Part shown: positions 9,288 through 18,569 of the stretch, in pieces | Numbering within the stretch: the first letter of the stretch is position 1 | Layout of the letters: each line of letters starts with the position of its first letter | Assembly: GCF_900103915.1 (NCBI RefSeq) | Contig: NZ_FNIG01000004.1 | Coordinates: 124,001 to 188,000, forward strand | DNA from: Tenuibacillus multivorans | GTDB taxonomy: Bacteria; Bacillota; Bacilli; Bacillales; Alkalibacillaceae | DNA length: 64,000 nt | Direction: 5' to 3' | The notes under the pieces: model-generated | Databases searched by the model: none | The model's input: the letters and a program-made list of their open reading frames with translations, nothing else | Told to the model about the DNA's origin: nothing | Program-made: the position numbers and the translations under genes

Positions 9288-10525
9288 TGATGACTGGAAA
9301 AAGATTATTTAAGCGACGTTTAAAACAGCACATTCAATTTTATATGCAAATACGTCGGGTGGCCGTTGATTGGGCGGTATGGATTTATGTGTTAATTCCA
9401 CTTTTGTTAACGGGGTTATATCAATATATCACGCTTTGGAATATGGAAGCAGGTTGGGCAACATATTTAAATGAGCCTGCTCTTGCTTTGATTATCACGA
9501 TTTTTATTTTTTCTGGAATAAGCATTTCCTTTCTTCAATCAGCTGATATTTTGTACTTGTGGCAAAAACAAGATGTGATGGGGACATTACATCGCTATCG
9601 TTTAGGCTATTATTATACTATTTCATTGGTTAAATGGCTGATTGTGATTGGCATACTGGCACCTATTTTCATGGTTTATTTAAATTGGACAGGCTCAATG
9701 CTGTGTGCGCTTGGATTAATTGTCTATTTCCTTCAAGTGTTGGTTGGCATACTAAGGCGTCGATTTAAAATTCAATTAGGAAAATGGGTGAGTCGTTTTC
9801 TTATCATAGGACTCGTGGTTGTCGTTTATATTCTAATGCGTTATTCACTCGCCCATATGGCAACAACCGGATGGGTATTAGCCTTAGTTACGATTGTTAT
9901 GACAGCATATTACTCGACTTATTTTATACGCCAAAAGCAAAACTTTTACCGTGAAATCGATCTAGATACTGAACATAAGAACAAGTTGCTACAGCTTGTC
10001 TTAATGCAATCTGCTTATATTGGAGGACCAGAATATTTGTCAGAAAAAATCTCTAACTTAAGGAAGCACCCTTGGCTATTTCGAAAATCTCAAAAAATGT
10101 TTAAAGCCTATACACCAGAGATAGGCTATCGAGAAGTTTTTATTAAATCGTTGTTACGCAGCAAAAACTGGTTATTACTATATGTTCAAATTGTTGGTTT
10201 TGGGGTATTTGGAATTGTCATGTTCCCATTCTGGCTTAAGTGGTTCATGTGGATAGGGATGATATTTTTAATTGGGAATTTTTTAAAAACTTATTGGAAT
10301 AAAATATGGTCACATCAATTTTTGGACTTAGTTAAATGGCGAGAGGTTGAACCGCAAAAGGTATCTCGTCACACCTTTAGAATCGCCATCATTCCAGCAT
10401 CGTTAGTGTTAAGTGCCGTGCTTGGTTACATTATCCTATCGTATTGGGGAATTCTATTTTTACCTATGATTGGACTGGCTATTGCGTTTGGAGTCGTAGA
10501 ATTTTTTACGAAAAGAATCAGTTAA
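9284..10525 (+). CDS. ecsB: ABC transporter permease EcsB
   Basis: Multi-pass membrane subunit of the Ecs transporter, 413 residues, close to the usual EcsB length of about 400. At least eight hydrophobic segments are visible, with a basic cytoplasmic N-terminus (KRLFKRRLKQHIQFYMQIRR). The ATG overlaps the ecsA stop in ATGATGATG. No ecsC homologue follows; a DUF456 protein takes that place. Confidence 0.87.
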   Translation: MMMTGKRLFKRRLKQHIQFYMQIRRVAVDWAVWIYVLIPLLLTGLYQYITLWNMEAGWATYLNEPALALIITIFIFSGISISFLQSADILYLWQKQDVMGTLHRYRLGYYYTISLVKWLIVIGILAPIFMVYLNWTGSMLCALGLIVYFLQVLVGILRRRFKIQLGKWVSRFLIIGLVVVVYILMRYSLAHMATTGWVLALVTIVMTAYYSTYFIRQKQNFYREIDLDTEHKNKLLQLVLMQSAYIGGPEYLSEKISNLRKHPWLFRKSQKMFKAYTPEIGYREVFIKSLLRSKNWLLLYVQIVGFGVFGIVMFPFWLKWFMWIGMIFLIGNFLKTYWNKIWSHQFLDLVKWREVEPQKVSRHTFRIAIIPASLVLSAVLGYIILSYWGILFLPMIGLAIAFGVVEFFTKRIS

Positions 10526-10545
10526 AGTCCTAGGGAGGCATTATT

Positions 10546-11028
10546 ATGGAGGTTATCATCTGGATTCTCATCATCGCTTTTTTTATTCTAAGCTTTTTAG
10601 GCATACTATTTCCGATTGTTCCGTCCGTGTTAGTTCTATGGCTCGGGTTTCTCGCTTATCACTTTTTCATTGATCAAACAGAGCTCGGATGGGTCTTTTA
10701 CACGGCGATGGTTATTTTTACGATTATTTTGATTGTGGCTGATATCATTGCCAATAGTTATTTTGTTAAAAAATTTGGCGGGTCGAAACGAGGCGAACAA
10801 GTCGCAGCTGTCGCTGTGATTGTCGGATCATTTATTATTCCGCCTTTTGGCATTTTAATCGTACCGTTTATCGCTGTTTTGGTCACTGAGCTTCTTCGAA
10901 ATCGTACCTCCCAAGAAGCCATTCGTGCTTCTATTGGTTCTTTCTTCGGTTTTCTCAGTGGTTCTATTGCAAAAGTCGTAATTCAGCTAGTGATGATTGT
11001 TTGGTTTTTCGTGACGATTGCATTTTAA
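10546..11028 (+). CDS. DUF456 family membrane protein
   Basis: 160 residues, almost all hydrophobic, with about four or five membrane segments. The N-terminus FLGILFPIVPSVLVLWLGF and the later ANSYFVKKFGGSKRGEQ are typical of DUF456. GGGAGG precedes the ATG. It follows ecsB by 20 nt and is likely cotranscribed. Function unknown. Confidence 0.85.
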   Translation: MEVIIWILIIAFFILSFLGILFPIVPSVLVLWLGFLAYHFFIDQTELGWVFYTAMVIFTIILIVADIIANSYFVKKFGGSKRGEQVAAVAVIVGSFIIPPFGILIVPFIAVLVTELLRNRTSQEAIRASIGSFFGFLSGSIAKVVIQLVMIVWFFVTIAF

Positions 11029-11072
11029 TGAAACGAAACCCTTCACAAAACGTATGATTAATTGAAAGGAAT

Positions 11073-12380
11073 ATGATGATGAAAAAATTATCTGCATTTA
11101 TTTTATTGATCACTATGTTGGTTGGACTAGTGTCCTGTTCAGACGATAATCAAGAAAAGACGGATGAGAGTGTAATAGAGGATCAGCTAATCGGGACGTG
11201 GAGTGGTGCTATTGAAGTACCAGATACACCGCTTAATATTATTATTGAGTTTCATAAACAGGACGAATTGGCGGGTTCTATCAGTATTCCAATACAGAAT
11301 GTTAGTGAATATCCACTAACGGGTTTATCGTTTGAAGAAGGTATTTATTTTCGTATGGATCTACCAGGTCAGAAGATACGGTTTGAAGGTGACTGGGTAG
11401 ATGATGGGCGGATTGAAGGTACCTTTACACAGCAAGGTCAATCGTTCCCGTTTTACCTTGAGAGAGGTTCACTAGCTAATGATGGGCATGAAGAAGAGGA
11501 TGCGACGTTTTTAAGTGTTGAGACGGCGTACGGTGAGCTAGAAGGGGAATTGTTGTCACCCGATAGTGAAGGTCCACATCCGATTGCGTTAATTATTCCT
11601 GGTTCGGGTCCTACAGATCGTAATGGGAATTCAGCCGCTATGCCTGGTGAAAATGATAGCCTGAAGCTTTTGGCTGAAGGATTAGCCGAACAAGGTATCG
11701 CAAGCCTGCGTTATAGCAAAAGAGGGGCAGCCGAAAATCAGGATGCCGTTATTGCTGAACGTGATATTCGCTTTGAAAACTTCGTCAATGATGCAAAAGC
11801 CTGGATAGATTTGTTGCATGAAGATGAGCGCTTTTCGGACGTTCATATCATCGGTCATAGTCAAGGTTCATTGGTCGGAATGCTCGCGGCTCAAGAGGCT
11901 GGTGCTGATCGAATTATTTCAATAGCCGGCGCTGGAAAACCTATGGATGAAGTTTTATTGGAGCAACTCCAAGATCAATTATCAGGTGATTTGTTAGAAG
12001 AAGCCGAGAATATTTTAGCAAAATTAAAGCAGGGTGAAGTGGTCGGTGAGGTAAGTACTGAATTGCAGAATGTTTTTAGACCAGATATACAGCCGTTTTT
12101 AGCCTCATGGATCGCATATAATCCAGCAGAGGTGATTGCCCAGCTTGAACAACCGGTTTTAATCATCCAAGGCGGCAGGGATTTACAAGTACCAAAGGCC
12201 CATGCTGCTTATTTAAAACATGCACAGTCCGGTGCTGAAACAATGATTATATCGAAAATGAATCATGTATTAAAAGAAGCACCGGAGGATCCAACTGGTA
12301 ATATGCAAACCTATTCAGACCCCGAATTACCTTTAGCAGATGGATTAATGCAAGGCATTGTTGAATTTTTGACTAAATAA
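11073..12380 (+). CDS. Lipoprotein alpha/beta hydrolase
   Basis: 435 residues, exported and lipid-anchored: hydrophobic N-terminus and lipobox LVSC with Cys22. Residues ~35-140 form a beta-rich N-terminal domain. The hydrolase fold follows, with an oxyanion-side motif PGSGPTDRNGN, nucleophile Ser263 in GHSQG, Asp370 in GGRDLQVP and His398 in MNHVL. All catalytic residues are present, so it should be an active esterase or acylaminoacyl-hydrolase type enzyme at the outer face of the membrane. GAAAGGAAT precedes the start. The substrate is unknown. Confidence 0.87.
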   Translation: MMMKKLSAFILLITMLVGLVSCSDDNQEKTDESVIEDQLIGTWSGAIEVPDTPLNIIIEFHKQDELAGSISIPIQNVSEYPLTGLSFEEGIYFRMDLPGQKIRFEGDWVDDGRIEGTFTQQGQSFPFYLERGSLANDGHEEEDATFLSVETAYGELEGELLSPDSEGPHPIALIIPGSGPTDRNGNSAAMPGENDSLKLLAEGLAEQGIASLRYSKRGAAENQDAVIAERDIRFENFVNDAKAWIDLLHEDERFSDVHIIGHSQGSLVGMLAAQEAGADRIISIAGAGKPMDEVLLEQLQDQLSGDLLEEAENILAKLKQGEVVGEVSTELQNVFRPDIQPFLASWIAYNPAEVIAQLEQPVLIIQGGRDLQVPKAHAAYLKHAQSGAETMIISKMNHVLKEAPEDPTGNMQTYSDPELPLADGLMQGIVEFLTK

Positions 12381-12382
12381 GG

Positions 12383-12652
12383 GGGCTGAGACAAAACTTT
12401 ATTAAAAACATAAAATCCGAACTAGATTCAATTATTCATGAATGAGTTCAGATTTTATTCACTACGTCAAAATGCTTCGCTTGCCGCGGGCACGGCTCGA
12501 GCCTCCTCGGCAGAAAAGCGCTGCCTGCGGGGTCTCGAGACTCGTGCTGTTCCCGCAGGCGTCTACGCATTTTGACTCCGTTCATTTTTAATTATATTAG
12601 ATGATATTGTTCGCCTTTCATCACCCTCTAGATTTTTTGTCCCAGCCCCTTT
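12383..12652. repeat. GGCTGGGAC-bounded repeat carrying a nested GC-rich palindromic element
   Basis: Outer ends GGGGCTGAGACAAAA and TTTTTGTCCCAGCCCC are near-perfect inverted repeats. Inside is an AT-rich hairpin (AAAATCCGAAC with GTTCAGATTTTA) and, at about 12468-12575, a GC-rich segment bounded by GTCAAAATGC and GCATTTTGAC. That segment holds CGGGCACGGCTCGAG opposite CTCGAGACTCGTGC. The base composition jump is obvious by eye. The element fills the gap between convergent genes, like the copy at 5896-6054. Confidence 0.8.
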
Positions 12653-12657
12653 GTTTT

Positions 12658-13008
12658 TTATTCAAGTAATCTTTTCAAAACCTGGGCGTGGTTATATGTT
12701 TCCTCCTTACTTGAATAAAGTAATGTAACAGTATGATTCGAGGCGTACTGTGTTAGTTTTAAAAAAGACTGATGTTGGTCCTCATTTTCTTCTAACTCTT
12801 GTTTATATTTCTTTTTAAACTCTTCAAATTTATCAGGGTCATGTCTAAACCACTTTCGCAAATCAGTACTTGGCGCTACACTTTTAAGCCATTCATCCAG
12901 CTGCGCTTTCTCCTTTGAAACCCCTCTTGGCCAAATTCGGTCAACCAAAATTCGTTTACCATCTTGGTCCGATACATCTTCGTAAATTCTTTTTACCAAA
13001 ACAGTCAT
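12658..13008 (-). CDS. DUF488 family protein (YeaO-like)
   Basis: 116 residues from ATG 13008, which has AGAGGTGAG at the right distance; the longer open frame from 13026 is not needed. The motif RILVDRIWPRGVSKEKA and later WFRHDPDKFEEFKKKY define the DUF488/YeaO family of small cytoplasmic proteins of unknown function. Its stop lies just beyond the 12.4-kb repeat, which probably acts as its terminator. Confidence 0.88.
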   Translation of the reverse strand: MTVLVKRIYEDVSDQDGKRILVDRIWPRGVSKEKAQLDEWLKSVAPSTDLRKWFRHDPDKFEEFKKKYKQELEENEDQHQSFLKLTQYASNHTVTLLYSSKEETYNHAQVLKRLLE

Positions 13009-13143
13009 GGTTCTCACCTCTATCACCTAATTTAACAAAATATCTTATAATTATACAAATTAATAGAATTTTCTTAAAAGTACTAAAAATTTAGGTCAAA
13101 TGTGCTATAATTAAAAAAATCAGTCGGATTGAAGGTGAGATAT

Positions 13144-14850
13144 TTGCGACGCGTAAAATGGCGAAACGTGCGAATCGGATGGAAGTACGGATTTATTTTT
13201 ATCTTAACGTTATGTTTTTTTGTGGCATCGGCTGGTATTGTGACCTATTTAATGCAAGGGGTCGATCAGAATATTGACGCCATGGATCAGAGGGCAGACC
13301 GTTCGGTGAATATTACAGATATGACGTCACAATTTCGTGCTAAAGATGCGATTATCGCTGATTATGTTTTATCGAGAGATTTAAATTTAATCGAAGAATA
13401 TGAGCAAAAGCGTAATGGTTATAATGACTTGCAGGTTCAAGTCGAATTAAAAATGGACACCCCAGAACAAGAAGAACTGTTTAAACAAATTCAAAGTAAT
13501 GACCGAACGATGAATGATCTATTTTTAAATCAAATTGTTCCTGCAATAGAAGAACGAGATACTGCAATTGCTATGCGTTATCGTGAAGAAGCTTCTAAAT
13601 TAAGTAGCGATACGGCCGTTTTATTGGATCAGCTTCGTTCTTTAATTGATGAAGAACGACAGTTAGCCATTCAACATGCAAAGGAAAGCTCAACTTATGC
13701 TAGTTTTGTTTTAATCATATCTGTTGCTAGTTCAATTATTCTAGGTGGCCTTTTACTCATTTTCGTCAGCAGAGGAATCCGAAAGCATTTAAAAAAGGTT
13801 GTTTTGGTTAGTAATGAAGTAGCAGCTGGTCATTTGAATGTTAAAAAGTTGGACAATCTAGGAAAAGACGAAATTGGTGAAATCGCCAATTCGATGAATG
13901 CCATGATTGATAATTTGCGTGACATGGTTTCAAAGGTTCAGGGTATTTCAGAAACAGTTAGTAGTCAAAGTGAGGAGCTGACTCAATCAGCGAATGAAGT
14001 CAGTAATGGAGCGGAGCAGGTTGCTGCCACGATGGAGGAATTATCATCCAGTGCTGAACAACAATCTCATTCCTCAAACCAAATTTCGAACTTATCGAAT
14101 CAGTTAAATCAACAAATAGATGAAGCCAATGAAGGAGGAAAAGCCTTACGAAGTGTATCTTCTGAAGTCAAAGAGCAATCAACTAACGGTAATAAACAAA
14201 TTGAGATGTCCGTTCAACAAATGAATGAAATTACAACTATTGTAGCTGAAGCAGTCGAAAAAGTTGAACATTTAGAGGAGTACTCAACTGAAATTTCAAA
14301 GCTCATAGATGTCATTCAAGATATCGCTGAACAAACTAATTTACTTGCCTTGAATGCGGCTATTGAAGCTGCGCGTGCGGGTGAGTCTGGTAAAGGCTTT
14401 GCTGTTGTAGCAGATGAAGTACGAAAGCTGGCTGAACAAGTAGCCGAATCAGTTAAAGAGATTACAGGCATTATTCAAGGTATTCAAACTGAAACGAAAT
14501 CCGTCGTGCAATCACTCGAATTAGGTCACAATAAAGTGATGAGTGGAAACCAACAGATTAAAGTAAGTCAGGACAGCTTCCATTCAATTAATTCAGCTGT
14601 AGATGAGATGATTACACAAATTAAAAATGCCTCTCATAATTTAAGAGAGGTTGCGAGTCATAGTCAAAACGTTTTAGCAGCGAGCGAAGAGATAGCCGCA
14701 AACTCGGAAGAAGCAGCCGCTGGAATTGAGCAAAGCTCAGCAACTGCCCAGCAACAAAGCTCTTCCATGCAGGAAATCACCTCTAGTGCTGAATCATTAT
14801 CTCAGTTGGCAGAAGATATGAATGATCTGATTAGACGGTTTAAACTTTAA
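13144..14850 (+). CDS. Methyl-accepting chemotaxis protein
   Basis: Transmembrane chemoreceptor of 568 residues. Membrane segment 1 spans about residues 12-36 and segment 2 about 184-206, enclosing a helical extracytoplasmic sensor domain of the four-helix-bundle type. A HAMP domain follows (about 207-260), then a long coiled-coil signalling domain whose hairpin tip is [18 protein letters not shown]. The start is taken as TTG 13144, 4 nt after AAGGTGAG; TTG 13129 is less well placed. The ligand cannot be told from sequence. No other chemotaxis genes are adjacent. Confidence 0.92.
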   Translation: MRRVKWRNVRIGWKYGFIFILTLCFFVASAGIVTYLMQGVDQNIDAMDQRADRSVNITDMTSQFRAKDAIIADYVLSRDLNLIEEYEQKRNGYNDLQVQVELKMDTPEQEELFKQIQSNDRTMNDLFLNQIVPAIEERDTAIAMRYREEASKLSSDTAVLLDQLRSLIDEERQLAIQHAKESSTYASFVLIISVASSIILGGLLLIFVSRGIRKHLKKVVLVSNEVAAGHLNVKKLDNLGKDEIGEIANSMNAMIDNLRDMVSKVQGISETVSSQSEELTQSANEVSNGAEQVAATMEELSSSAEQQSHSSNQISNLSNQLNQQIDEANEGGKALRSVSSEVKEQSTNGNKQIEMSVQQMNEITTIVAEAVEKVEHLEEYSTEISKLIDVIQDIAEQTNLLALNAAIEAARAGESGKGFAVVADEVRKLAEQVAESVKEITGIIQGIQTETKSVVQSLELGHNKVMSGNQQIKVSQDSFHSINSAVDEMITQIKNASHNLREVASHSQNVLAASEEIAANSEEAAAGIEQSSATAQQQSSSMQEITSSAESLSQLAEDMNDLIRRFKL

Positions 14851-14862
14851 TTTATGAAATCG

Positions 14863-14890
14863 CCCCAATTCTATTATGAATTGGGGTTAT
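14863..14890 (+). terminator. Terminator after the chemoreceptor gene
   Basis: CCCCAATTC pairs with GAATTGGGG around a 6-nt loop, followed by TTATTA. Confidence 0.75.
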
Positions 14891-15046
14891 TAATTGATAG
14901 TACCGCGATTAGTCTCGGGTAAAAAAACGTTCATTATAAAGTATTCGGTGGTGGCCCTCACCGTCAAACCACTCATAAATGAACATTTTATACCGTTGCG
15001 AATATAAGGTACAATAAAAAAGTATACCTTAATGGAGGTGTATGAT

Positions 15047-15217
15047 ATGTCTATTCCAGATAAAATTATTAAGGAAATTGATATGTTGAGTGAGAAAGAA
15101 AGACAAAAAGTACTTGATAAAATTAAAGAAAAGCATATGTCTAGGGATGTTATTTTACTAAGCAAAAGTTATTCCTGGTGGGATAATGAAGAGGATGACA
15201 TTTACAATGAGCAATAA
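15047..15217 (+). CDS. Antitoxin-like small protein
   Basis: 56 residues from ATG 15047, with GGAGGTG 6 nt upstream. The N-terminal helix region (IPDKIIKEIDMLSEKERQKV) and the C-terminal WWDNEEDDIYNE are typical of antitoxins partnered with MazF/PemK-type RNases, where an acidic aromatic tail blocks the toxin. Its stop overlaps the start of a short decayed frame that looks like the toxin N-terminus. It would then be an orphan antitoxin. Confidence 0.6.
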   Translation: MSIPDKIIKEIDMLSEKERQKVLDKIKEKHMSRDVILLSKSYSWWDNEEDDIYNEQ

Positions 15218-15255
15218 GCTGAAACAGGGTGTTGTTTGATTGGCAGAACCTTTTT
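15195..15255 (+). pseudogene. Remnant of a MazF/PemK-like toxin N-terminus
   Basis: A frame starting at ATG 15195 or 15207 overlaps the antitoxin stop, as toxin genes usually do. It reads MSNKLKQGVV, then TGA where a Trp codon would fit, then LAEPF and another stop. MazF/PemK proteins often begin with a lysine-rich KxGDIV- motif. After ~60 nt the similarity is lost and a fragment of an M20 peptidase begins on the other strand. Confidence 0.4.
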
Positions 15256-15271
15256 AAAGGAACTCGTCGAA

Positions 15272-15526
15272 CTAAACAGCACCCTTTATATCCCCGACAA
15301 CATCCATATGTCCTGTTAGTCCAAGGACTGGTCCATCTTCTTCGCCTTTTAAATGAGCAATTAAATTAGCCCGATTGTCATCGTATTCGACAAGTTCGGA
15401 TTCTATGCCATGTTCATCGAATAGAGTTTTTAGTTTATTTGCAACTTCTGTTTCATTTCCTGGAGGATTAACACTTTTGATTTTAATGATTTCTTTTAAA
15501 AAGGATTTGGCTTGTTCTTGATCCAT
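15272..15526 (-). pseudogene. N-terminal fragment of an M20 peptidase (ArgE/DapE type)
   Basis: 84 codons that match only the first fifth of an M20 metallopeptidase: IKIKSVNPPGNETEVANKL, then LIAHLKGEEDGPVLGLTGHMDVV. The metal-binding GHMDVV is reached, then the frame runs into unrelated residues and stops. AGAGGTGAT precedes the ATG, so it may still be translated but cannot be an enzyme. The break point is about 15290, facing the decayed toxin, which marks a deletion junction. Confidence 0.8.
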
Positions 15527-15708
15527 ATGATCACCTCTGAATTCAGTTTACCCTTATTTTCCCATGTTAACCGGTAACAATAGCATTGATGTCTAAATGA
15601 ATGAATCTAGTATTCTGAACCGAACTAATTGGCATTACACTTTAAAAATTGAATTATTTCCATCGTTTCGTTATTCTGAGGTGAGTAGACGATGAAGGTG
15701 GAATGATT

Positions 15709-16113
15709 ATGATTCGTTTTATGACGGCAATTTTATCTACGCTTGTATTTGCATCTGTATTTTCCTGGTTGAACTATGTGCCAGTCGATGAGCGTGTGGA
15801 AAATGTTTATTATTTTGGATTTTGGGAGACTTTTTTATTTGTCGTAATATATGCTGGACCTGTTTATTTGTTATTTGGTATCCCTTCATCAGTAATCATT
15901 GATCAATGGACGACCAATGTTCAACAAAAAGGAAAGTTTTTTCTACAGTTAGTACTTTATGGACTATTTGGTTTTATTGGGCTATTGATATTCTCTATAG
16001 CCTTTGGTGGCGAACTGATTGATTATGGAAATATGATTTTAATGGGGGTATCCGTCGCCTGGATTTATTTCTTTATTAAATTGTTGCTGAATCGCTATTA
16101 TAAGACAGATTAG
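15709..16113 (+). CDS. Hypothetical membrane protein
   Basis: About 134 residues with four hydrophobic segments (for example FWETFLFVVIYAGPVYLLFG). I do not recognise the family. ATG 15709 fits AAGGTGGA better than ATG 15703. It stands alone and has a terminator behind it. Confidence 0.75.
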   Translation: MIRFMTAILSTLVFASVFSWLNYVPVDERVENVYYFGFWETFLFVVIYAGPVYLLFGIPSSVIIDQWTTNVQQKGKFFLQLVLYGLFGFIGLLIFSIAFGGELIDYGNMILMGVSVAWIYFFIKLLLNRYYKTD

Positions 16114-16118
16114 ACGTT

Positions 16119-16148
16119 AACTGTTAGGAGTTATCCTAGCAGTTATTT
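16119..16148 (+). terminator. Terminator after the 15.7-kb membrane gene
   Basis: AACTGTTAGGA pairs with TCCTAGCAGTT around a 4-nt loop, followed by ATTT. Confidence 0.65.
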
Positions 16149-16186
16149 GTGTAAATTAAGAAAATTAACAAATATTTGCAAAACTT

Positions 16187-16215
16187 TTGTCGAAAATCTC
16201 CAATTATATTATAAT
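16187..16215 (+). promoter_or_regulatory. Sigma-A-type promoter of the GAF-PAS-GGDEF gene
   Basis: TTGTCG at 16187-16192, a 17-nt spacer and TATAAT at 16210-16215. Confidence 0.7.
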
Positions 16216-16234
16216 CATGTTATAGTAAATATAA

Positions 16235-16258
16235 ATATCGTTATATTTATAACGATAT
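16235..16258. promoter_or_regulatory. Perfect 10-bp inverted repeat just downstream of the promoter
   Basis: ATATCGTTAT and ATAACGATAT flank a 4-nt centre. The palindrome starts about 20 nt after the -10 hexamer and ends 28 nt before the ATG. It could be an operator or an AU-rich hairpin in the leader. Confidence 0.6.
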
Positions 16259-16286
16259 GAACCATTAGATGCAGCGGGGGACCCTC

Positions 16287-17714
16287 ATGAGCCAAATGAT
16301 TAATGTCCAACACTTTTTAAGTGAACAGAGTAGAATAATAGAGATGTTAGCGGTTGAGGATTCGTCTCTTAACAAAGTACTGGAAAAATTAACAGAGACA
16401 ATCGAATTGGTGGTGCCAGATATACGAGTATCAATCCTTGAGTTTAATGAACAGCTACATAGTCTGGAAAACCCAATCGGTCCTCAATTGCCAGGGGAAA
16501 TGCTAGATAGTATGGACGGCTTAAGGGTTGGACCTAACAATGGCTCATGTGGGACTGCTGCATACCTCAATGAAATCGTTCTAGTTGAAAATGCTAAGAC
16601 GGATCAACGTTGGAAGGATTACCGGGATGTGGCTCATAAATTCAATTTAAAGGCTTGCTGGTCGGTTCCAATTGTTTCGTCTAAAAATAATTTATTTGGG
16701 ACTTTAGCGTTTTACCCAAATGAATGTCGTTTGCCTAACGAAGAGGAGTTAGGCATTTTTACTCAATTCAGTCATTTGGCTGCCGTGATTATTGATAAGA
16801 AAAGATCAGAGGACGCGCTTCAGTTGGCCAATCGATTGATCGAGAATAGTCCTGCCGTTATTTTTAGATGGGGGATAAAAGAAGGCTGGCCAATTGAATA
16901 TGTATCCCAAAATGTTAATCAATATGGCTATACGCCTGAATGGTTTATAAGAGAACGCATTGATTATTCTTTAATTATTCATCCTTTAGATTTACCTCGG
17001 GTGGAACAAGAGGTTCAAGATTTCTTAGATCATCATGTGGACCAATTCAAACAAGAGTATCGGATTATTACAGCTGATGGTAGTATTCGCTGGGTAGACG
17101 ACCGTACGACAGTTACAAGGGACGACGATAAGGAAATTTTATATATAGAAGGCGTTTTATTAGATATTACAGATCGAAAGGAAGCCGAACAAAAAGTCTA
17201 TTACCTAGCGAATAATGATCCTTTAACGGAGATACCAAACCGACGTTATTTTAAAAGAGAATTGGAGCTCGGTTTGCGTAAGCTTGAAAATACTTCTAAT
17301 AGCTTGGCAGTATTGTATATTGATTGTGATAACTTCAAACAAATCAATGATGACTTAGGACATGATGCTGGGGATGAGTTTTTACGTCATTTATCTGGAC
17401 GACTCCGTAATAGTTTACGAGAAGATGATTTAATAGCGCGAATCGGTGGTGACGAGTTTAATGTTTTGTTAAAAGGTATCGAGAGCGAAGAAGATGTTCA
17501 AACAGTTGCTAAACGATTGATACAAGCTTCTTCTGAACCGTGGGAAGTGTGCGGGAAAATTTATCATGTAACATTAAGTATCGGTGTTGCGATGGCTCCG
17601 GACGATGGAATGGACGCGGATGGACTTATACGGAAAGCAGACCGCGCTTTATATCAAGCTAAACGGTCAGGGAAAAATCAACTCATGTGGTACGTTTCAA
17701 AGATGAATATTTGA
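16287..17714 (+). CDS. GAF-PAS-GGDEF diguanylate cyclase
   Basis: Cytoplasmic enzyme of 475 residues that should make c-di-GMP. A GAF domain (about 15-170) has the NGSCGTAAYL and ACWSVPI signatures of FhlA-type GAFs. A PAS/PAC unit (about 180-300) ends in EGVLLDITDRKEAE. The GGDEF domain begins at ANNDPLTEIPNRR and has an intact GGDEF active site. REDD, five residues before it, is an RxxD inhibitory site, so product feedback is expected. ATG 16287 has GCGGGGG upstream. It is monocistronic. Confidence 0.92.
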   Translation: MSQMINVQHFLSEQSRIIEMLAVEDSSLNKVLEKLTETIELVVPDIRVSILEFNEQLHSLENPIGPQLPGEMLDSMDGLRVGPNNGSCGTAAYLNEIVLVENAKTDQRWKDYRDVAHKFNLKACWSVPIVSSKNNLFGTLAFYPNECRLPNEEELGIFTQFSHLAAVIIDKKRSEDALQLANRLIENSPAVIFRWGIKEGWPIEYVSQNVNQYGYTPEWFIRERIDYSLIIHPLDLPRVEQEVQDFLDHHVDQFKQEYRIITADGSIRWVDDRTTVTRDDDKEILYIEGVLLDITDRKEAEQKVYYLANNDPLTEIPNRRYFKRELELGLRKLENTSNSLAVLYIDCDNFKQINDDLGHDAGDEFLRHLSGRLRNSLREDDLIARIGGDEFNVLLKGIESEEDVQTVAKRLIQASSEPWEVCGKIYHVTLSIGVAMAPDDGMDADGLIRKADRALYQAKRSGKNQLMWYVSKMNI

Positions 17715-17745
17715 AAAATGCTGCTCGTCGTGGGCAGCATTTTCT
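17715..17745 (+). terminator. Terminator between the cyclase and NUDIX genes
   Basis: AAAATGCTGC pairs with GCAGCATTTT around a 9-nt loop. Confidence 0.8.
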
Positions 17746-17768
17746 ATTATTTATTGGAGGTGGAATGA

Positions 17769-18209
17769 ATGAAGCGTGTAGACGTAGCTTCAGTACTCGT
17801 ACAAGATAGCGGAAAAATATTAATGGTTAAGAACGTAGGACAACCTGAATCCTATTATTCTCTGCCTGGGGGAGCAGTAGAAGCTGGAGAAACATTAGAA
17901 GATGCAGCAGTGCGTGAGGCTAAGGAAGAGACGGGTTTAGATATACAGATCAATGGCTTGTTTATGTGTACCGAAGCGCTTTTTGAAGAGAGTAACCATC
18001 ATGCCGTTTTCTTTGTGTTTCATGCTCACATTATTGGTGGTGAAATGGAGATCTTTTACCCTGAAGAAATTGAAGAAATTAAGTGGATGGATGTTGAAGA
18101 AGCTGACCAATATATACATAAAAATGAAGGTAGGAGTTTAAAAGAATTAATAGACCTAGGTACACGAGCAGAATATGTTTTAAGAGGATTTATACCCCAA
18201 AATGAATGA
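17769..18209 (+). CDS. NUDIX hydrolase
   Basis: 146 residues. A complete Nudix box, GGAVEAGETLEDAAVREA followed by KEETGL, supplies the metal-binding glutamates for cleavage of a nucleoside diphosphate linkage. The N-terminus DVASVLVQDSGKILMVKN is typical of MutT-like proteins. GGAGGTGG precedes the ATG. The substrate is not predictable. Confidence 0.9.
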   Translation: MKRVDVASVLVQDSGKILMVKNVGQPESYYSLPGGAVEAGETLEDAAVREAKEETGLDIQINGLFMCTEALFEESNHHAVFFVFHAHIIGGEMEIFYPEEIEEIKWMDVEEADQYIHKNEGRSLKELIDLGTRAEYVLRGFIPQNE

Positions 18210-18294
18210 ACAATGATATTCAATATACTTCTCCCATATATTTGTGTTAAAATAATACAAAAGTCGGAATTATTCGAATCTTGGGGGAATAGGG

Positions 18295-18528
18295 ATGAGG
18301 TTATTCTCACGTCTGCTGATTGGAATAGGTGTCATTGCATTATTAATTGGTATCTTCCAGTTTTTATACACACATCCAATTAGTGAATGGGAAGAATGGC
18401 AAGAGGTACTTACATATGCTTTATTTGAATCATCAGCACGTATAGCTGGATTGTTTGGTGTTATTTTTATCGTTATTGGCTGGTTATTGCACAAAAAAGT
18501 TAAAAAGAAAGGTCGTATTTTTTATTAA
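18295..18528 (+). CDS. Small two-helix membrane protein
   Basis: 77 residues with two membrane helices (about 6-24 and 48-66) and a basic tail KKVKKKGRIFY. GGGGGAAT precedes the ATG. Family not recognised. Confidence 0.75.
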   Translation: MRLFSRLLIGIGVIALLIGIFQFLYTHPISEWEEWQEVLTYALFESSARIAGLFGVIFIVIGWLLHKKVKKKGRIFY

Positions 18529-18566
18529 AAAACTTCCATGGAGCTAGGCTCGCATGGAAGTTTTTT
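18527..18566. terminator. Bidirectional terminator between convergent genes
   Basis: AAAACTTCCATG pairs with CATGGAAGTTTT around a 12-nt loop, with A and T runs on the two sides. Confidence 0.85.
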
Positions 18567-18569
18567 AAT

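Noticed and set aside
14890-15165. Open frame of 91 codons on the minus strand across the antitoxin region
   Set aside because: No ribosome site; opposite to the better supported antitoxin frame and its upstream AT-rich region.
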